Source of the DNA: Oegoconia quadripuncta
Taxonomy: Eukaryota > Arthropoda > Insecta > Lepidoptera > Autostichidae
Direction: 5' to 3'
NCBI GenBank assembly: GCA_949316235.1
Contig: OX438743.1
Location: 35,619,242-35,683,241, forward strand
Length of the DNA: 64,000 nucleotides
Part shown: one piece after another, positions 16,415-31,599 of the stretch
Layout of the letters: each line of letters begins with the position of its first letter
How positions within the stretch are numbered: the stretch's first letter is position 1
Notes under the pieces: generated by a model
Told to the model about the DNA's origin: nothing
The model's input: only the letters and a program-made list of their open reading frames with translations
The model's database searches: none
Translations under genes and position numbers: made by a program

Positions 16415-17686
16415 CTGTAATGGGAAAATAATTCTTTAACGTTTAGGTGCTGCAATTAAACAGATAAACACATATATGGAAAATTATAGGCTTTTGTATT
16501 AAGTTCAGAATTTCACAGAAAAATATTTACAACTGGTGTTTTTTTTTAATGAAAATACATACGATTAATATTTATGAAAATACATTATATAATGTGCAAT
16601 CCTATTATAATCCATTTCCACTACAAAATTGCTAGTAAGGCATGAATGACATGATAAAATGCGCTGTCTAGGTTTAGGTAATTTAACACCTAAAGTCTAT
16701 GTTGAAATTTAATCATCGAAGAATCATCACAATCTTCAGTAATGAGGAGCACCAATAAATACAACGTTTTTACACATAATTAAAAAGATATTGTACGTAC
16801 AAGGCATAGGATGACGACAGCGAAACTCAATAAACACATTTATATAACTTAAGTTACTCAGTATACCAAAAAATAGTAGAATTTAGAATGTTATAAGTAC
16901 GTAATGCATTTAAGAATGTTGAGGTTTCATGGCAACAGCGAAATATATTCGTTTGAAAATTCCTCAAGCGTTACTTGATGCATAGTTGGTTGGTACATAA
17001 GTTTCACGGGTGAACACATCAATGGGTTATTCAGAAAGAATCTCCTATAACCGTCATATTTGTAACCCCTTGGTATACTGGTGACACAAAAATGCTCGTC
17101 ACAAAAATACGATTTTGCCGTCGACACAGAAATAAAGTTCATATTTTAATAACGCTCCGCTGAATGTTCTGCAATATTACGCCGAGTTAGTCCCAGAAGA
17201 TTCGTACATGAAAATGTCACGACGCGTGACAGTCCATGATGTTTGGCAACTGCTCGCAAATCATGTAACATTGCACGCGTCATGATTTCGATGTGCATTC
17301 AGCCACTAGTGTATACTAACCTTTTTTGTTAGCTATCAAACTAGTTCCAGCGATCGTCACACTCGTATGCCATTTTATCTTTTCCATAGTTTAGAAGTCT
17401 CTGTTAAAGTTGTGCGAGTCTCAACATAACGAGCTAAATACAGCCACGCGCCGTCAACGATTCGAACGTATTTGATTCCTTGGAAAATAGGTAGGTCTTT
17501 AGAGTATGGGGCGTAGCTAGGATCAATATATTGGCGCCCTACACATCCTCTAATACTACGAGAGCCGACGAACGAAAAAGCACTCTATAAAAGATCACAC
17601 CCTGGAGACTCATTGACAATTAATTTTTGAGAAAACATGAGTTGGAAAAGATCTGCTTATTCAAAAGCAGTCAGCATCATCTTCAT

Positions 17687-17765
17687 GTCAACCACAGGAC
17701 GTCCACTGATGAGCATAGGCCTCCCTTATAGATTTCCAGAGCGACCGGTTGGAAGCGCCATTTAT
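17687..17765 (-). repeat. RTE-clade retrotransposon 3' ORF end
   Basis: On the minus strand the frame reads ASNRSLWKSIREAYAHQW then TSCG and stop, the carboxy terminus of lepidopteran RTE-type ORFs (usual form ...EAYVQQWTSCG). Only this end is present, so the copy is heavily 5'-truncated. Confidence 0.7.
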
Positions 17766-17840
17766 GTAAACATAACCAAAAATTTGCGACCAGCAACCCG
17801 CCTGCCCAATATTTTATAATAGGTAACTTTTAATCTTAGT

Positions 17841-17965
17841 CTTGGATGTTTATATAAATATTTATGTATGTTTATCCGTTATCTAGTATCCATAGCACAA
17901 GCTTTGCTTAGTTTGGGACTAGATGATTGGTGTAAGTGTCCGAAATATTTATTATTATTATTATA
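17841..17965 (+). repeat. SINE 3' body fragment
   Basis: It carries the TTGGATGTTTATATAAATAT to TTTGGGACTAGATGATTGG body and the ATT-rich tail of the SINE at 2541-2778, without the tRNA-like head. It lies about 75 bp beyond the RTE end at 17687-17765. Confidence 0.8.
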
Positions 17966-18325
17966 ATTAAAAATGTGAATTTAGTCAAGGTGTACAAATA
18001 AATACAAATTTTAGCCATGTTATGTTATTTTTTGCGACACTAGTAATAATATAAAAGGACAATACATGCAAAAATTTAACTTGAACCTTTAGTAGGTAAA
18101 ATAAGACAAAAATACCGTTGTATGGAAAACTTCTAATTTCACATATTCATTCCTAATTATAATGGATCCGGATGTACAAAGCTTATCTCCAGATTAGTTA
18201 TTATTAGTAGCCAAGGTAGTGAAACTAAGAAGGATACAACAAATTACAATAACATAAAATTTTCTTTGTTTTATACTTGACTAACCCAAGGTTAAAACAT
18301 TAACACAATGTTTTCTAACAAATTA

Positions 18326-23184
<4,859 letters not shown>

Positions 23185-23395
23185 TCGCCCGTAAATATCC
23201 CACTGCAGGGATATAGGCCTTCCCTCGTATAATGAGGGAGTATGGGCCATAGTCCTGCTGGCCCAATGCGGGATGGGCACTTCACATGCCTCTGAATTTT
23301 TAATTCTTAGGCATGCAGGTTTCCTCACGATGTCCTGCCTGGGAATCGAACCTGGACCACCTAAATTGGGAGCCACCGACGCTCTCTACGTAAGT
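23185..23395 (-). repeat. lepidopteran repeat with tRNA-like segment
   Basis: It contains ATATCCCACTGCAGGGATAT followed by AGGCCTTCCCTC, and a B-box-like GGAATCGAACC near 23341, in an order seen in many moth and butterfly repeats. It is fused directly to the next repeat at 23408. Confidence 0.55.
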
Positions 23396-23407
23396 ATGAG
23401 TAACTTT

Positions 23408-23630
23408 TATTACCTACTAGCTTTCCGCCCGCGACTTCGTCCGTGTGGAAGATTATCAAAATCCGTTGGGCAAAAAAATTTGCATATATGTTAATCCAGG
23501 TCCTAATCTGTCTACCCACCTAATTTCATCCAAATCCGTCCAGACGTATAGGCGTGAAGAGGTAACACAATACATACATACAGACATACACACATACAAA
23601 CTTTAGCTTTTATAATATTAGTTGGGATTA
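23408..23630 (+). repeat. CCGCCCGCGACTTCG interspersed repeat
   Basis: It begins CTAGCTTTCCGCCCGCGACT and TCGTCCGTGTGGA and ends with a run of ACATACATACA-like units and CTTTTATAATATTAGT. This pattern is very common in arthropod genomes. There is no coding potential. Confidence 0.7.
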
Positions 23631-23634
23631 TATT

Positions 23635-24046
23635 AGGTCCTTACCTATGAAATTTGCATTTTGTATGAAGAATTTCATTAAGACAGTTTTCTCCATACAA
23701 ACATTTTTGATTTTTTCTTAGGAACGGCAAATCCAAATTTAGCAAAACTTTGTGTGTAATATCGGATAACATTAAGTTAAGTATAGGCAGCGTTAATTTT
23801 TAAAAGTAACCGCTTTATAAAAGTTTCAGCGAATCTAAGAAATGATTATGGGAAGCACAGTTAATTTTTTTTTTTATTATGTGATTTAGCCCAGAAATTA
23901 AAAAATATTTAAAGTGAAACCTTGAAATAATATTCCATTTTCCAAATAATAAATAAATTTGGATATAGCTTTGAAAATCGCAGGAATTGGTAATAATTAA
24001 CGAAGAAAAAAAACTCCAATTTCATAGGTGTAAAGACCCAATATTA
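23635..24046. mobile_element. 412-bp MITE with ~26-bp terminal inverted repeats
   Basis: The left end TTAGGTCCTTACCTATGAAA and the right end TTTCATAGGTGTAAAGACCC are inverse copies with a few differences. It abuts the previous repeat without a gap. The interior is AT-rich and non-coding. Confidence 0.65.
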
Positions 24047-24220
24047 CTTGGGATGTTGTGTAGGTAGATGTATGTAAAAACAAGTGAAGACATAAAATAA
24101 AGACGAATAAGTGCTAATAAGATTCGGTCCCCGGGGGCTCCGCAATCTTCCTAAAGAAACTATTAAACATGTGGTTAAAATTACGGGTCTCGTTTCTGGC
24201 CTTGGAGGTTGTGAAAAATT

Positions 24221-24331
24221 TACGATATTGCTGCAGGGGAGGACTTCACACTTCTGACAGGAAAGTTTCCTGTGTAACCTCGGTAGAGGCTGCTAGTGTC
24301 TCGCGACCCTTCCCGACAGCAATATCATAAA
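24221..24331. repeat. small fold-back repeat
   Basis: TACGATATTGCTGCAGGGGA at the left is an imperfect inverse of the right end (...CCCGACAGCAATATCATA). The 111-bp unit is GC-richer than its flanks. It is possibly a small MITE. Confidence 0.35.
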
Positions 24332-25680
24332 GCCTAAAATTGATATAAAACTAGCATTATAAATAAAGTTGATAATTCCAAATATAATTTAAAAGTTAAA
24401 CGTTTCTCGGATTTTTATTGCAATGAAGGTTTCTTGCTTTTATGCCAAGATTCTAGATCACTGGATGGACCTACGCTAAAAGTTAGATAATGATGATGCA
24501 GTGGGCAATTACAATGAACACTACTACTATTATAAAGGCTCCAAAAATTTTACACCTTTACTGGTACACTTCGATACGAAAAGAAGAAGTGGGCAATTGG
24601 GAATACATGTTTGTAAGGCCACATTTTTTTTTGGAGAACTAACGACAAGGACCAAGTATATGTGAGACAATTTAAGATATTTACATGTTAATGATAAGTT
24701 CCCATATGTAAGTTACTAGATAAACAAGTTTCTCAGACTTATGTAGTAATTACGACCAATAGCCAGAACGGTAAGATTTAGAACAGTATCGTTTTACACC
24801 TTATCAAAATAGTGTCTAGTCAGCATACTGTTGATGTACTTGTACAATACAAATCTACGTCCAGGTGAGACACTTCATTTTGTTATAGGACTGTAAGGTC
24901 ATGAACCTCACTTTTTATTTTTAAATTCAACTTGCTTCTAGGTCAACGTGAAAGCTCCGGCCTATAAGATAGACGACAGCAAAATGATCTTTATGGATCC
25001 GTTTTTACCTTTGAAGTGCTAAACCTTAAAACACAATAAAGTAACATCAGAACGATGACTCCTTCAGCTCATAGGGAACCCGACCAAGCGCGTATCGGGC
25101 TCGCATCAACTTAGGATTCCGTAGCTAGCGTATACCTACCTGTTAAATCGCATACTACTTTCGATTATCCTAACTTTGAATCAAGGCTTAATTCACGGAC
25201 TGCAAAATTCAGTTACGGTAACTGGTAAAAAATTACTATGTCGTTAGTTACATACACGCGCTATATAAATAACCCGCAAAATGAAAGGTAGGGGGGGAAT
25301 ATATGATTAGGTAGGAATAAGCGCTACGAGCTGAATAGCATTCATAGATAACGTTTGTGCATATTAGTAGAAAGCGAACATTTTGCTAAAACTGCCACTA
25401 TCGTTATTGAAAATTATGCTATTCAAAAATAGTAGGTACTTTTATGGCTGTAGGGCTCCCATTTTTTCAAAATTTCGATTGTTGTTCAGGTAAGAATTTT
25501 TTGTCTAAGAGGCAGCACTTAGCATTAAACTTATTCTCGCTCTAACGAGTTTAGTAGCTCCTATCTCGCAAGATATTCAATTAATTAAATTCATTTATGT
25601 TAATATATAAAGTTACTGAAGAACCTTCATGTCATTATTAAAGAATTGACTACGATCCCACACGATGTGGGCGGTTCACA

Positions 25681-25836
25681 TTAAGGCCCGTATTTCAGAA
25701 TGTTGCTCAAGCGTAAATTTGCGCTTAAGTATAGCTAGAAAGAGATGTCTCTATACCAGTTACATAAAGCTGTTCCTTTTTAACTGTTCTCAAGCGTAGA
25801 TCTCTCCTTGAGTAACATTCTTTAATACGGGCCTTA
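25681..25836. mobile_element. GGCCCGTAT-end MITE, copy 1
   Basis: The ends AAGGCCCGTATTTCAGAATG and CATTCTTTAATACGGGCCTT are inverted. Second inverted blocks (CTCAAGCGTA / TTGAGTAAC) follow inside. It is 156 bp, non-coding and flanked by TA. Related ends occur at 39487-39781 and 52601-52734. Confidence 0.7.
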
Positions 25837-28364
25837 GACACCTTAGCCTCCCAGCCGATGAAACAGTATTTGCCTTTTTAGGAGCTAGTTCATTCTTCGT
25901 AGTAATTTCGACTGTGATTTTGTCTCAGGCGTGTAGTGATGGATCCACGTTTCATCATTATCAAAAGGTTTTTGCTGAAATCACTCCAAAAGAGCTTTAG
26001 ATATGTTTATTTGAACGCGTTATTGATCTAAATTGAGGAAACGCGGCACCCTACGTGCGGCTAACTTTCGAATATCCGATTCTGCAGTTCAAATGTGACA
26101 AACTTTCGATATGCTTACAGCTTCACCTTTTCTGTCTTAGCTTGAATTGACGAGCGTCAACATCATTTGGGGTACTTTTTGGATGTAACAAGATTATTTA
26201 AGCGTAATGTTTATATATATGTACAATCGGATTCGTAAGTGTATAATCAGTCCTAATTCAAACGATTTAGGTTTTATCAAATACATTTAAGGCAAGTACC
26301 GACTACGTTTGTCTACACAAGAATAAAAAATATTTTCCGTTAGAAGGTATTCTTAAAAATCTTCATCCTCTGACTAGCTCACTAGTTCTGGATATGTAGT
26401 TTAAAATCTATTGTTAGATGGGCTATCTACAAACATTTTAATTGGATAAAAATACTTAAGACTTCGAGTTGCCGTCGACTGTATCCATAAATACCAACAC
26501 AGGTACTAATAAGACCGATAGTTTGGGTCATGCCCTATAAGAATATCAAAACTTGACCTTCTTCCACGTGCTATTTACGGGATAGGATAAATATGTCTGA
26601 TTTGGATTTTCCTGTGGTTTGAATAATTAGTTTGCAGTGTTTGATCAATGGATTAAAATGAAACAGAGAAATATTCATCACCCCTTAAATGGTTTCTTGA
26701 TTTGAATTTTATATCTTATTGCGATCATTACACTAAATCCCAAATGTTGAGGGTCTGATGATCAGGAAGGCTGCATGTTTGTTTGTAAACGCTTTATTCT
26801 ACAAAAAGGCAATACATTAATTTTGCATTGATACAGAATTTGAGTACAACGGCGGAGTCAACCATATATAGATATATTGTATGTATATAGATAGATCTCA
26901 GTAACAGCCGTAACAGTGACTTACCTGCGGGTTTCTATGTGATACCTTCTGCTGCATTTCGAACGAAAGTACGATGATCAGAGATGCTATTTTCGATCCC
27001 AGGAGTCTCAAGTAAAGAACTATGACTCAAAAGTGTCAAAGTTAGTTATAAAATCGTTACATACATTTAGAGCTCATTCAAAAAACATTCAGCCAGGGAT
27101 TAAGAAACTAAGTCAAGGGTTGCTCTTTTAAATAAGTTGGTGTTACAATTTTATGATTCGAAACAAAGAAAAAAAATTAGGCCGATAATCTTTTTTTCAT
27201 GTCCATGCTTGCTTATCATCACCTAAATAGTCAGTAATTTTGTAATAGCCCTTTACACATAGTTTCCGTTTAATGGTAGTTTTGAATTTATTTAAATTCA
27301 TAGTGACTCTTACACTCGGATGTATAAAGATTTCTTGACTCGGGGTGACATAAATTTGTGAAATGTTCATTTCACGAAATGGTAATTTCAAGAAATGCTC
27401 ATTTTAAAGTGGTCGGTTTAAATGTGGTTCCAAAACCACCAAAAGGCAGCCTACGCCGCTGTCCGTGTAAGTAGGTAAATAACTTTATTGAAACTAACAC
27501 TTCACTTCGCTGTGATTATCAAGTCGCCTGTTATATCCAGATCGAACTTCTAATGTAATAAAATTAGATAGAAACGTGTAAATTATCATGCGCCGATACG
27601 TGACTGACTTCATTGAAGCTTTATTTCCTCAGAGGATGACGTAAAAAAACGGCAAAAGTAGTTTATTACGTTGTAGATTTTTTTATGTAAAAGTAATATC
27701 AAACTAATTATGTCCTAGAACGTAGCTATTTTTGCTCGACGCAATTTTTTCTTAACAATGAGATTTGTCTAACATTGTGTGCAAGAAATGAAACCTTCAC
27801 GCACAAAACAAGGACGTTTTTTCCAAGGTATATTTCCTTTTAACTTAGTGCTGTAAATATCTTGAGACTTATTTTTTGCGGCTCTTATAACAACAAAGTT
27901 ATGGTGAAGTCTGATATCAATCACACCCACCTAAGGGCTCTCTGTAAGCATGAACCACACCCATAGCAACCCTTATTGACTGACGCAAGCCCAAGCGCAC
28001 TCCACCCTTGTTTATCGGCATTTATCTAAGTACTTCATTCCCTCTGTTTATAGCTGGCGGTCTTATCGATAGAGTACAATTCTAGAGTACACCTCTGACA
28101 GGTTTTTGATGACGCAATATCAAAACAAATTTATATATAAGAAATGTATTTCGTTCAACAAAGCCGCTTATTATATTATATTACATTATAGAAGCACGTT
28201 TTCAATTTAGCACATTGAAAATGTGCGGAAATCTGTTTAGGGGTGATATTTACTTCTACCATTACGTAGTTTCGTAGTTGGTCATAAAACCTACATAAGA
28301 ATCTGTAATTTAATGATAATTTTAGCTAGGAAATAATAGTATTCAATATCTTTAAATTCGCTAA

Positions 28365-28387
28365 CGCCCTTAGGCCACCTAAGGGCG
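28365..28387. repeat. perfect 10-bp hairpin with 3-nt loop
   Basis: CGCCCTTAGG, loop CCA, then CCTAAGGGCG form a perfect GC-rich stem. It is not followed by a T run and stands alone. It is the tightest short palindrome noticed in the intron. Function unknown. Confidence 0.6.
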
Positions 28388-30224
28388 CATTTTAGGAGAG
28401 AAGAATCAACCAGTAAGTGGTCAATGTATAATTAATTTTATTATTGCTCATTTCATATTTGCACGCTGTAATTTATAGCTGAATGTGGAGAACTATTAGA
28501 ATTTGAATTATTAGAATTCAAATTCATCCTGTATAGCCCATTCTTTGCGAATAAATGAATATGAATAATGTGTAAATTCTCCGTTCTCAGCATCAAAATG
28601 CAGTGTTGATTGGCACGATAGCGAGTGTCGAGATCACTATTCACTAGCCCGAGTGATATGACGTTAGAAAGTGAAGACAGAGGTACCGATCACTGCGTTC
28701 ACTGTGCCAACATTCACGCAAATTGTTACAAACAGGAAGTAATACGGAAAATGTCATGTGTACCGCAATATATTCCGCAACCCGTCAATGCCGTTACCTT
28801 CGCGAAAAACTTGCTTATTTTTTACTACTTAGGACGAAACTTCCAAGTATTTACGTGGTGATGCAAGAGGTAAGTACTACAAACAATGCACTAGATTATA
28901 CCGACAATATACATACAAAACCTATAGATCGTAATAACAGATATTGTTTATCATCAGTGACATGCAATGCCACTTGTAGAATGATCACACTCCTAAACCT
29001 TAAATACAGAGCAAGAACAACTATTTACGTCGTTACCATTACCTATATCTAAAATAAATATCACACGATCTACAATATGCTATACACGCGTTGCAAAAAA
29101 TCGGGCACTTTAATATGGGCATATTGCTTCATATGAATTACTTCACTACTTCAGCTTTTGTTTCGAACTAAAAAAATAAGTGGAAGTCATGAACAGATTT
29201 CAAAGCGATTTTCACAGATCATTTATTAGCTAAATTGAGAATTACAATGTGGTGCATGGTGACAATAAAGTCCCTATTATATTCTTCTTCCTATCATATT
29301 GAATAGTCGTGTCGTGGTATCTTAAATAAATTGGTAATGAAACAGCTTTGGTTACCTTACCTTTGTAACACTCCGTTGTTTTTTTTTTTATTAATTGTGG
29401 CACTGTATCTTTACAACACTGCAGAACAAAACTTACTTTATTGTCATGGAAAATCTAATTAAACTATTTCACTTCGTATACGAGTAAGGTAGGAATGGTA
29501 TGCAGATTCTGAACATTTGGCATACAGACTATTCGTACTTAATTTCGTATCCCTATATACTACTGTTAAGAGCCACTGAGTGTTAAATAACAAAGTTAAT
29601 GAAATCTATTCAGAACTTGGAATTAATGTCTGATTAATAAAATCAGCCATATGTAGGTAGATACGTAAGTCTAATTACAAATATTGAGATACTCTTGTTT
29701 TTTGCAAAAATACACTTATTTATTTACAATGAATGAGTGACGAATACTGTGTTCCGAAGCAATACTCAAAACCATATCCAGCTTTTTACAATAGTGCATA
29801 GCAATGACAAACAAAATAATATATCCACACCCTAAAGTAAACCAACTGTGATACAAAGGGTTATTCAATGCATCAACAAACGTACTGACCAATAAATATA
29901 GCAAAGATAGTTTACAATTCAAAGTACATCCACTTAACACAAACAACTCACAACACCAAAGTTGCACACAAAACTATTGTAGGTAGATGATAAAGGGTGA
30001 CTGACAGGTACATGATAGATAAAGCATTCCCATGCGACCGTCCTCCAACTCATCGCTCTCAATATATATTCAAGGCGTGGCAAATCTGAAGTGACCTGCA
30101 GACTTGAAGGAGAAGTGTCGCTATTGAATGTCCTCATTAAACTAATATGAGGGTGTATTAGTATGTGTGAGTTTGTGAAGACTACTAGACTACTATAATG
30201 ATGAGCGACGCATCTAGCACTTAC

Positions 30225-30287
30225 GATGAGAGGCGGCGGCCTTCTTATCCGAAGCCAGGTCGGCCTTTTTAGGGGTATCCACGTCGC
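30225..30287 (-). CDS. sgg: sgg 63-nt cassette exon
   Basis: This 63-nt exon has a GCAG acceptor and a GTAAGT donor. It begins and ends in phase 1, so inclusion inserts 21 residues with no frame change. The insert reads DVDTPKKADLASDKKAAASH plus Arg, a Lys/Ala-rich charged stretch, placed between GGVKISS and [10 protein letters not shown] just before the kinase domain. Skipping restores the Drosophila-like SSKDGSK. Its GC content stands out from the intron. The exon lies 11.6 kb upstream of the first kinase exon. The splice signals and matching phases make it convincing; when it is used is unknown. Confidence 0.75.
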
Positions 30288-30441
30288 CTGCATGTCGCGC
30301 AAAACACAAAGCAGCATTAGAACATTGAAGTGAACATAGATGTATGGTACAAGGATAATACGAAATTGTCGGGTGACACTGATACTGACGATACAATCAA
30401 AATGGGAGGGGGGGGCTATCACAAGCGTTGGGGACACTCAC

Positions 30442-30838
30442 TGATAGTGCGCCGTAGTTTCTTACAAAAAGTGGATAGACGGTCGCGAGCGCGGCTCAAT
30501 TGGCCACTTTTATCGGCATCAAGTAAGCGGAGGAGCGAGGGCTCGGAGCGCGCGGTCACTTCGCCGACGGGGCGCAGCGCTACCGCGGCGGGCCCTTCGG
30601 ACACTCCTAACTTGTCGAAACATATCGGGACTGCGGCACACTCCAGCTTGGCAGAGGATCGCACTCGAGCGCGCGTCGTGGTAGACTGCCGGCCGGCGCC
30701 GCCCGCCACAGCCCCGCGCGAGAGGTCGGCCCTCGCTATGCTTAGAACAGCATGTGCTAATGAAAACTTCGCGACACGACTCGAACTAACTGCGAATATA
30801 AACTCTTGCCATTGCTTTCTGTCATGAATACGTAGCAT
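30442..30838 (-). CDS. sgg: sgg candidate alternative N-terminal exon
   Basis: The minus strand has an open frame of 132 codons plus one base, from ATG at 30838 to a strong donor GTGAGT after ...RRTIS at 30442. GC content over 30480-30740 is far above the AT-rich surroundings, as in the other sgg exons. The donor phase (1, last base A) is identical to that of canonical exon 1, so it joins in frame to 30287 (154-nt intron) or to 18612. No known domain is recognised; the product is rich in Ala, Arg and Ser and has no hydrophobic segment. An internal acceptor (CTAAG before 30740) is an alternative left boundary, which would make this an internal exon of a longer isoform. Drosophila sgg has long isoforms with different amino termini. 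The plus strand is also open here but lacks matching splice signals. Confidence 0.5.
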
Positions 30839-31149
30839 TTAACTATTGATTGCAAAGTTTGTTTTCGACTCGTGTAAAGCAACACCTGGGAGTAATTAAT
30901 TTTGTACATAAAAGTTTAGGTAGTAAGTACCTAGTATCGAACTTGTTAAGCATGTACTACGTCATTTTATTGACACCATAAAATATAGCGGTACTTATAA
31001 GATGCGTTTCACGGATTCAGGGGTTTCCAAGGTCATAATAGTAGTAGTTAAATGACTTTATTGTCCTGTACTTACAAATAAAAATATTTAAAATACCTAC
31101 TCCAAACAACGTTTTTTAAAAGCAAACATTTCGTTCTAAACTAGAGGAT

Positions 31150-31215
31150 GAATATTTTGGAAATAGCTGAATCAATTTCCATCAAACACGGCTAAGAATC
31201 ATCTCACGAATATAA
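31150..31215 (+). repeat. fragment of 'cataacacccctc' lepidopteran repeat
   Basis: ATTTCCATCAAACACGGCTA and AGAATCATC match the middle of the repeat seen better at 55905-56103 and 60585-60735. Confidence 0.45.
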
Positions 31216-31573
31216 TTAATTCCATAGTCAACAAGGAACCCTTATAGTTTCGACATGTCCATCTGTCTGTCCGAGACTTAGATCAGAGGCTCTTAATTCT
31301 AAAAAGCTGTAATTTAGCGTAGATATGTATTTAAATATTAGTTAAGAAAGCACTACAATTATATTCAGTAGGAAATAGATGTTTATGGGTAGTTGATGTG
31401 GAGAGTTGTGTTAATATTAAGTAGTACAGTGGCACCACTCTGTCTTTCGGCTCCACAGAATACCAGCGTCGTGGTTGCTCCAACCCGGCACATGCTGAGT
31501 GGAGACCTTTTTGGATTTAGGTATTGTAAACTTACGTATGTATGCATCTTTATAACAGAAATCCAAATAAATA

Positions 31574-31595
31574 CTTTCTTTCTTTCTTTCTTTCT
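31574..31595. repeat. (CTTT)n microsatellite
   Basis: About five CTTT units directly follow CAAATAAATA, like the tail of a retroposed copy. The preceding 180 bp (from about 31393) may be the body of that element, but no family was recognised. Confidence 0.7.
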
Positions 31596-31599
31596 AATT

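Larger units (their letters stand above)
24332..30224. other. sgg intron, largely unassigned
   Basis: Apart from the MITE at 25681-25836 and the hairpin at 28365-28387 this 5.9-kb stretch is AT-rich without recognised features. The plus-strand frames at 28625-29052 and the minus frame at 29934-30437 have no family resemblance; the last one only overlaps the cassette exon in another frame. Confidence 0.55.

Noticed and set aside
16927..17142. Minus-strand frame with KSYFCDEHF, like the end of a THAP zinc finger
   Set aside because: The first half of the THAP domain is missing, an in-frame stop lies just upstream of the ATG, and no acceptor fits. At most a transposon relic.
29716..29967. Minus-strand frame of 83 codons with hydrophobic residues
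   Set aside because: No signal-peptide start, family resemblance or splice context; the hydrophobic residues follow from T/A-rich codons.
29934..30437. 167-codon minus-strand frame over the cassette exon
   Set aside because: It reads the cassette exon in the wrong frame and runs through AT-rich intron on both sides; no family resemblance.
30330..30827. 165-codon plus-strand frame opposite the alternative sgg exon
   Set aside because: It is the antisense shadow of a GC-rich stretch. It has no matching splice donor, while the minus strand has a donor in the sgg phase.
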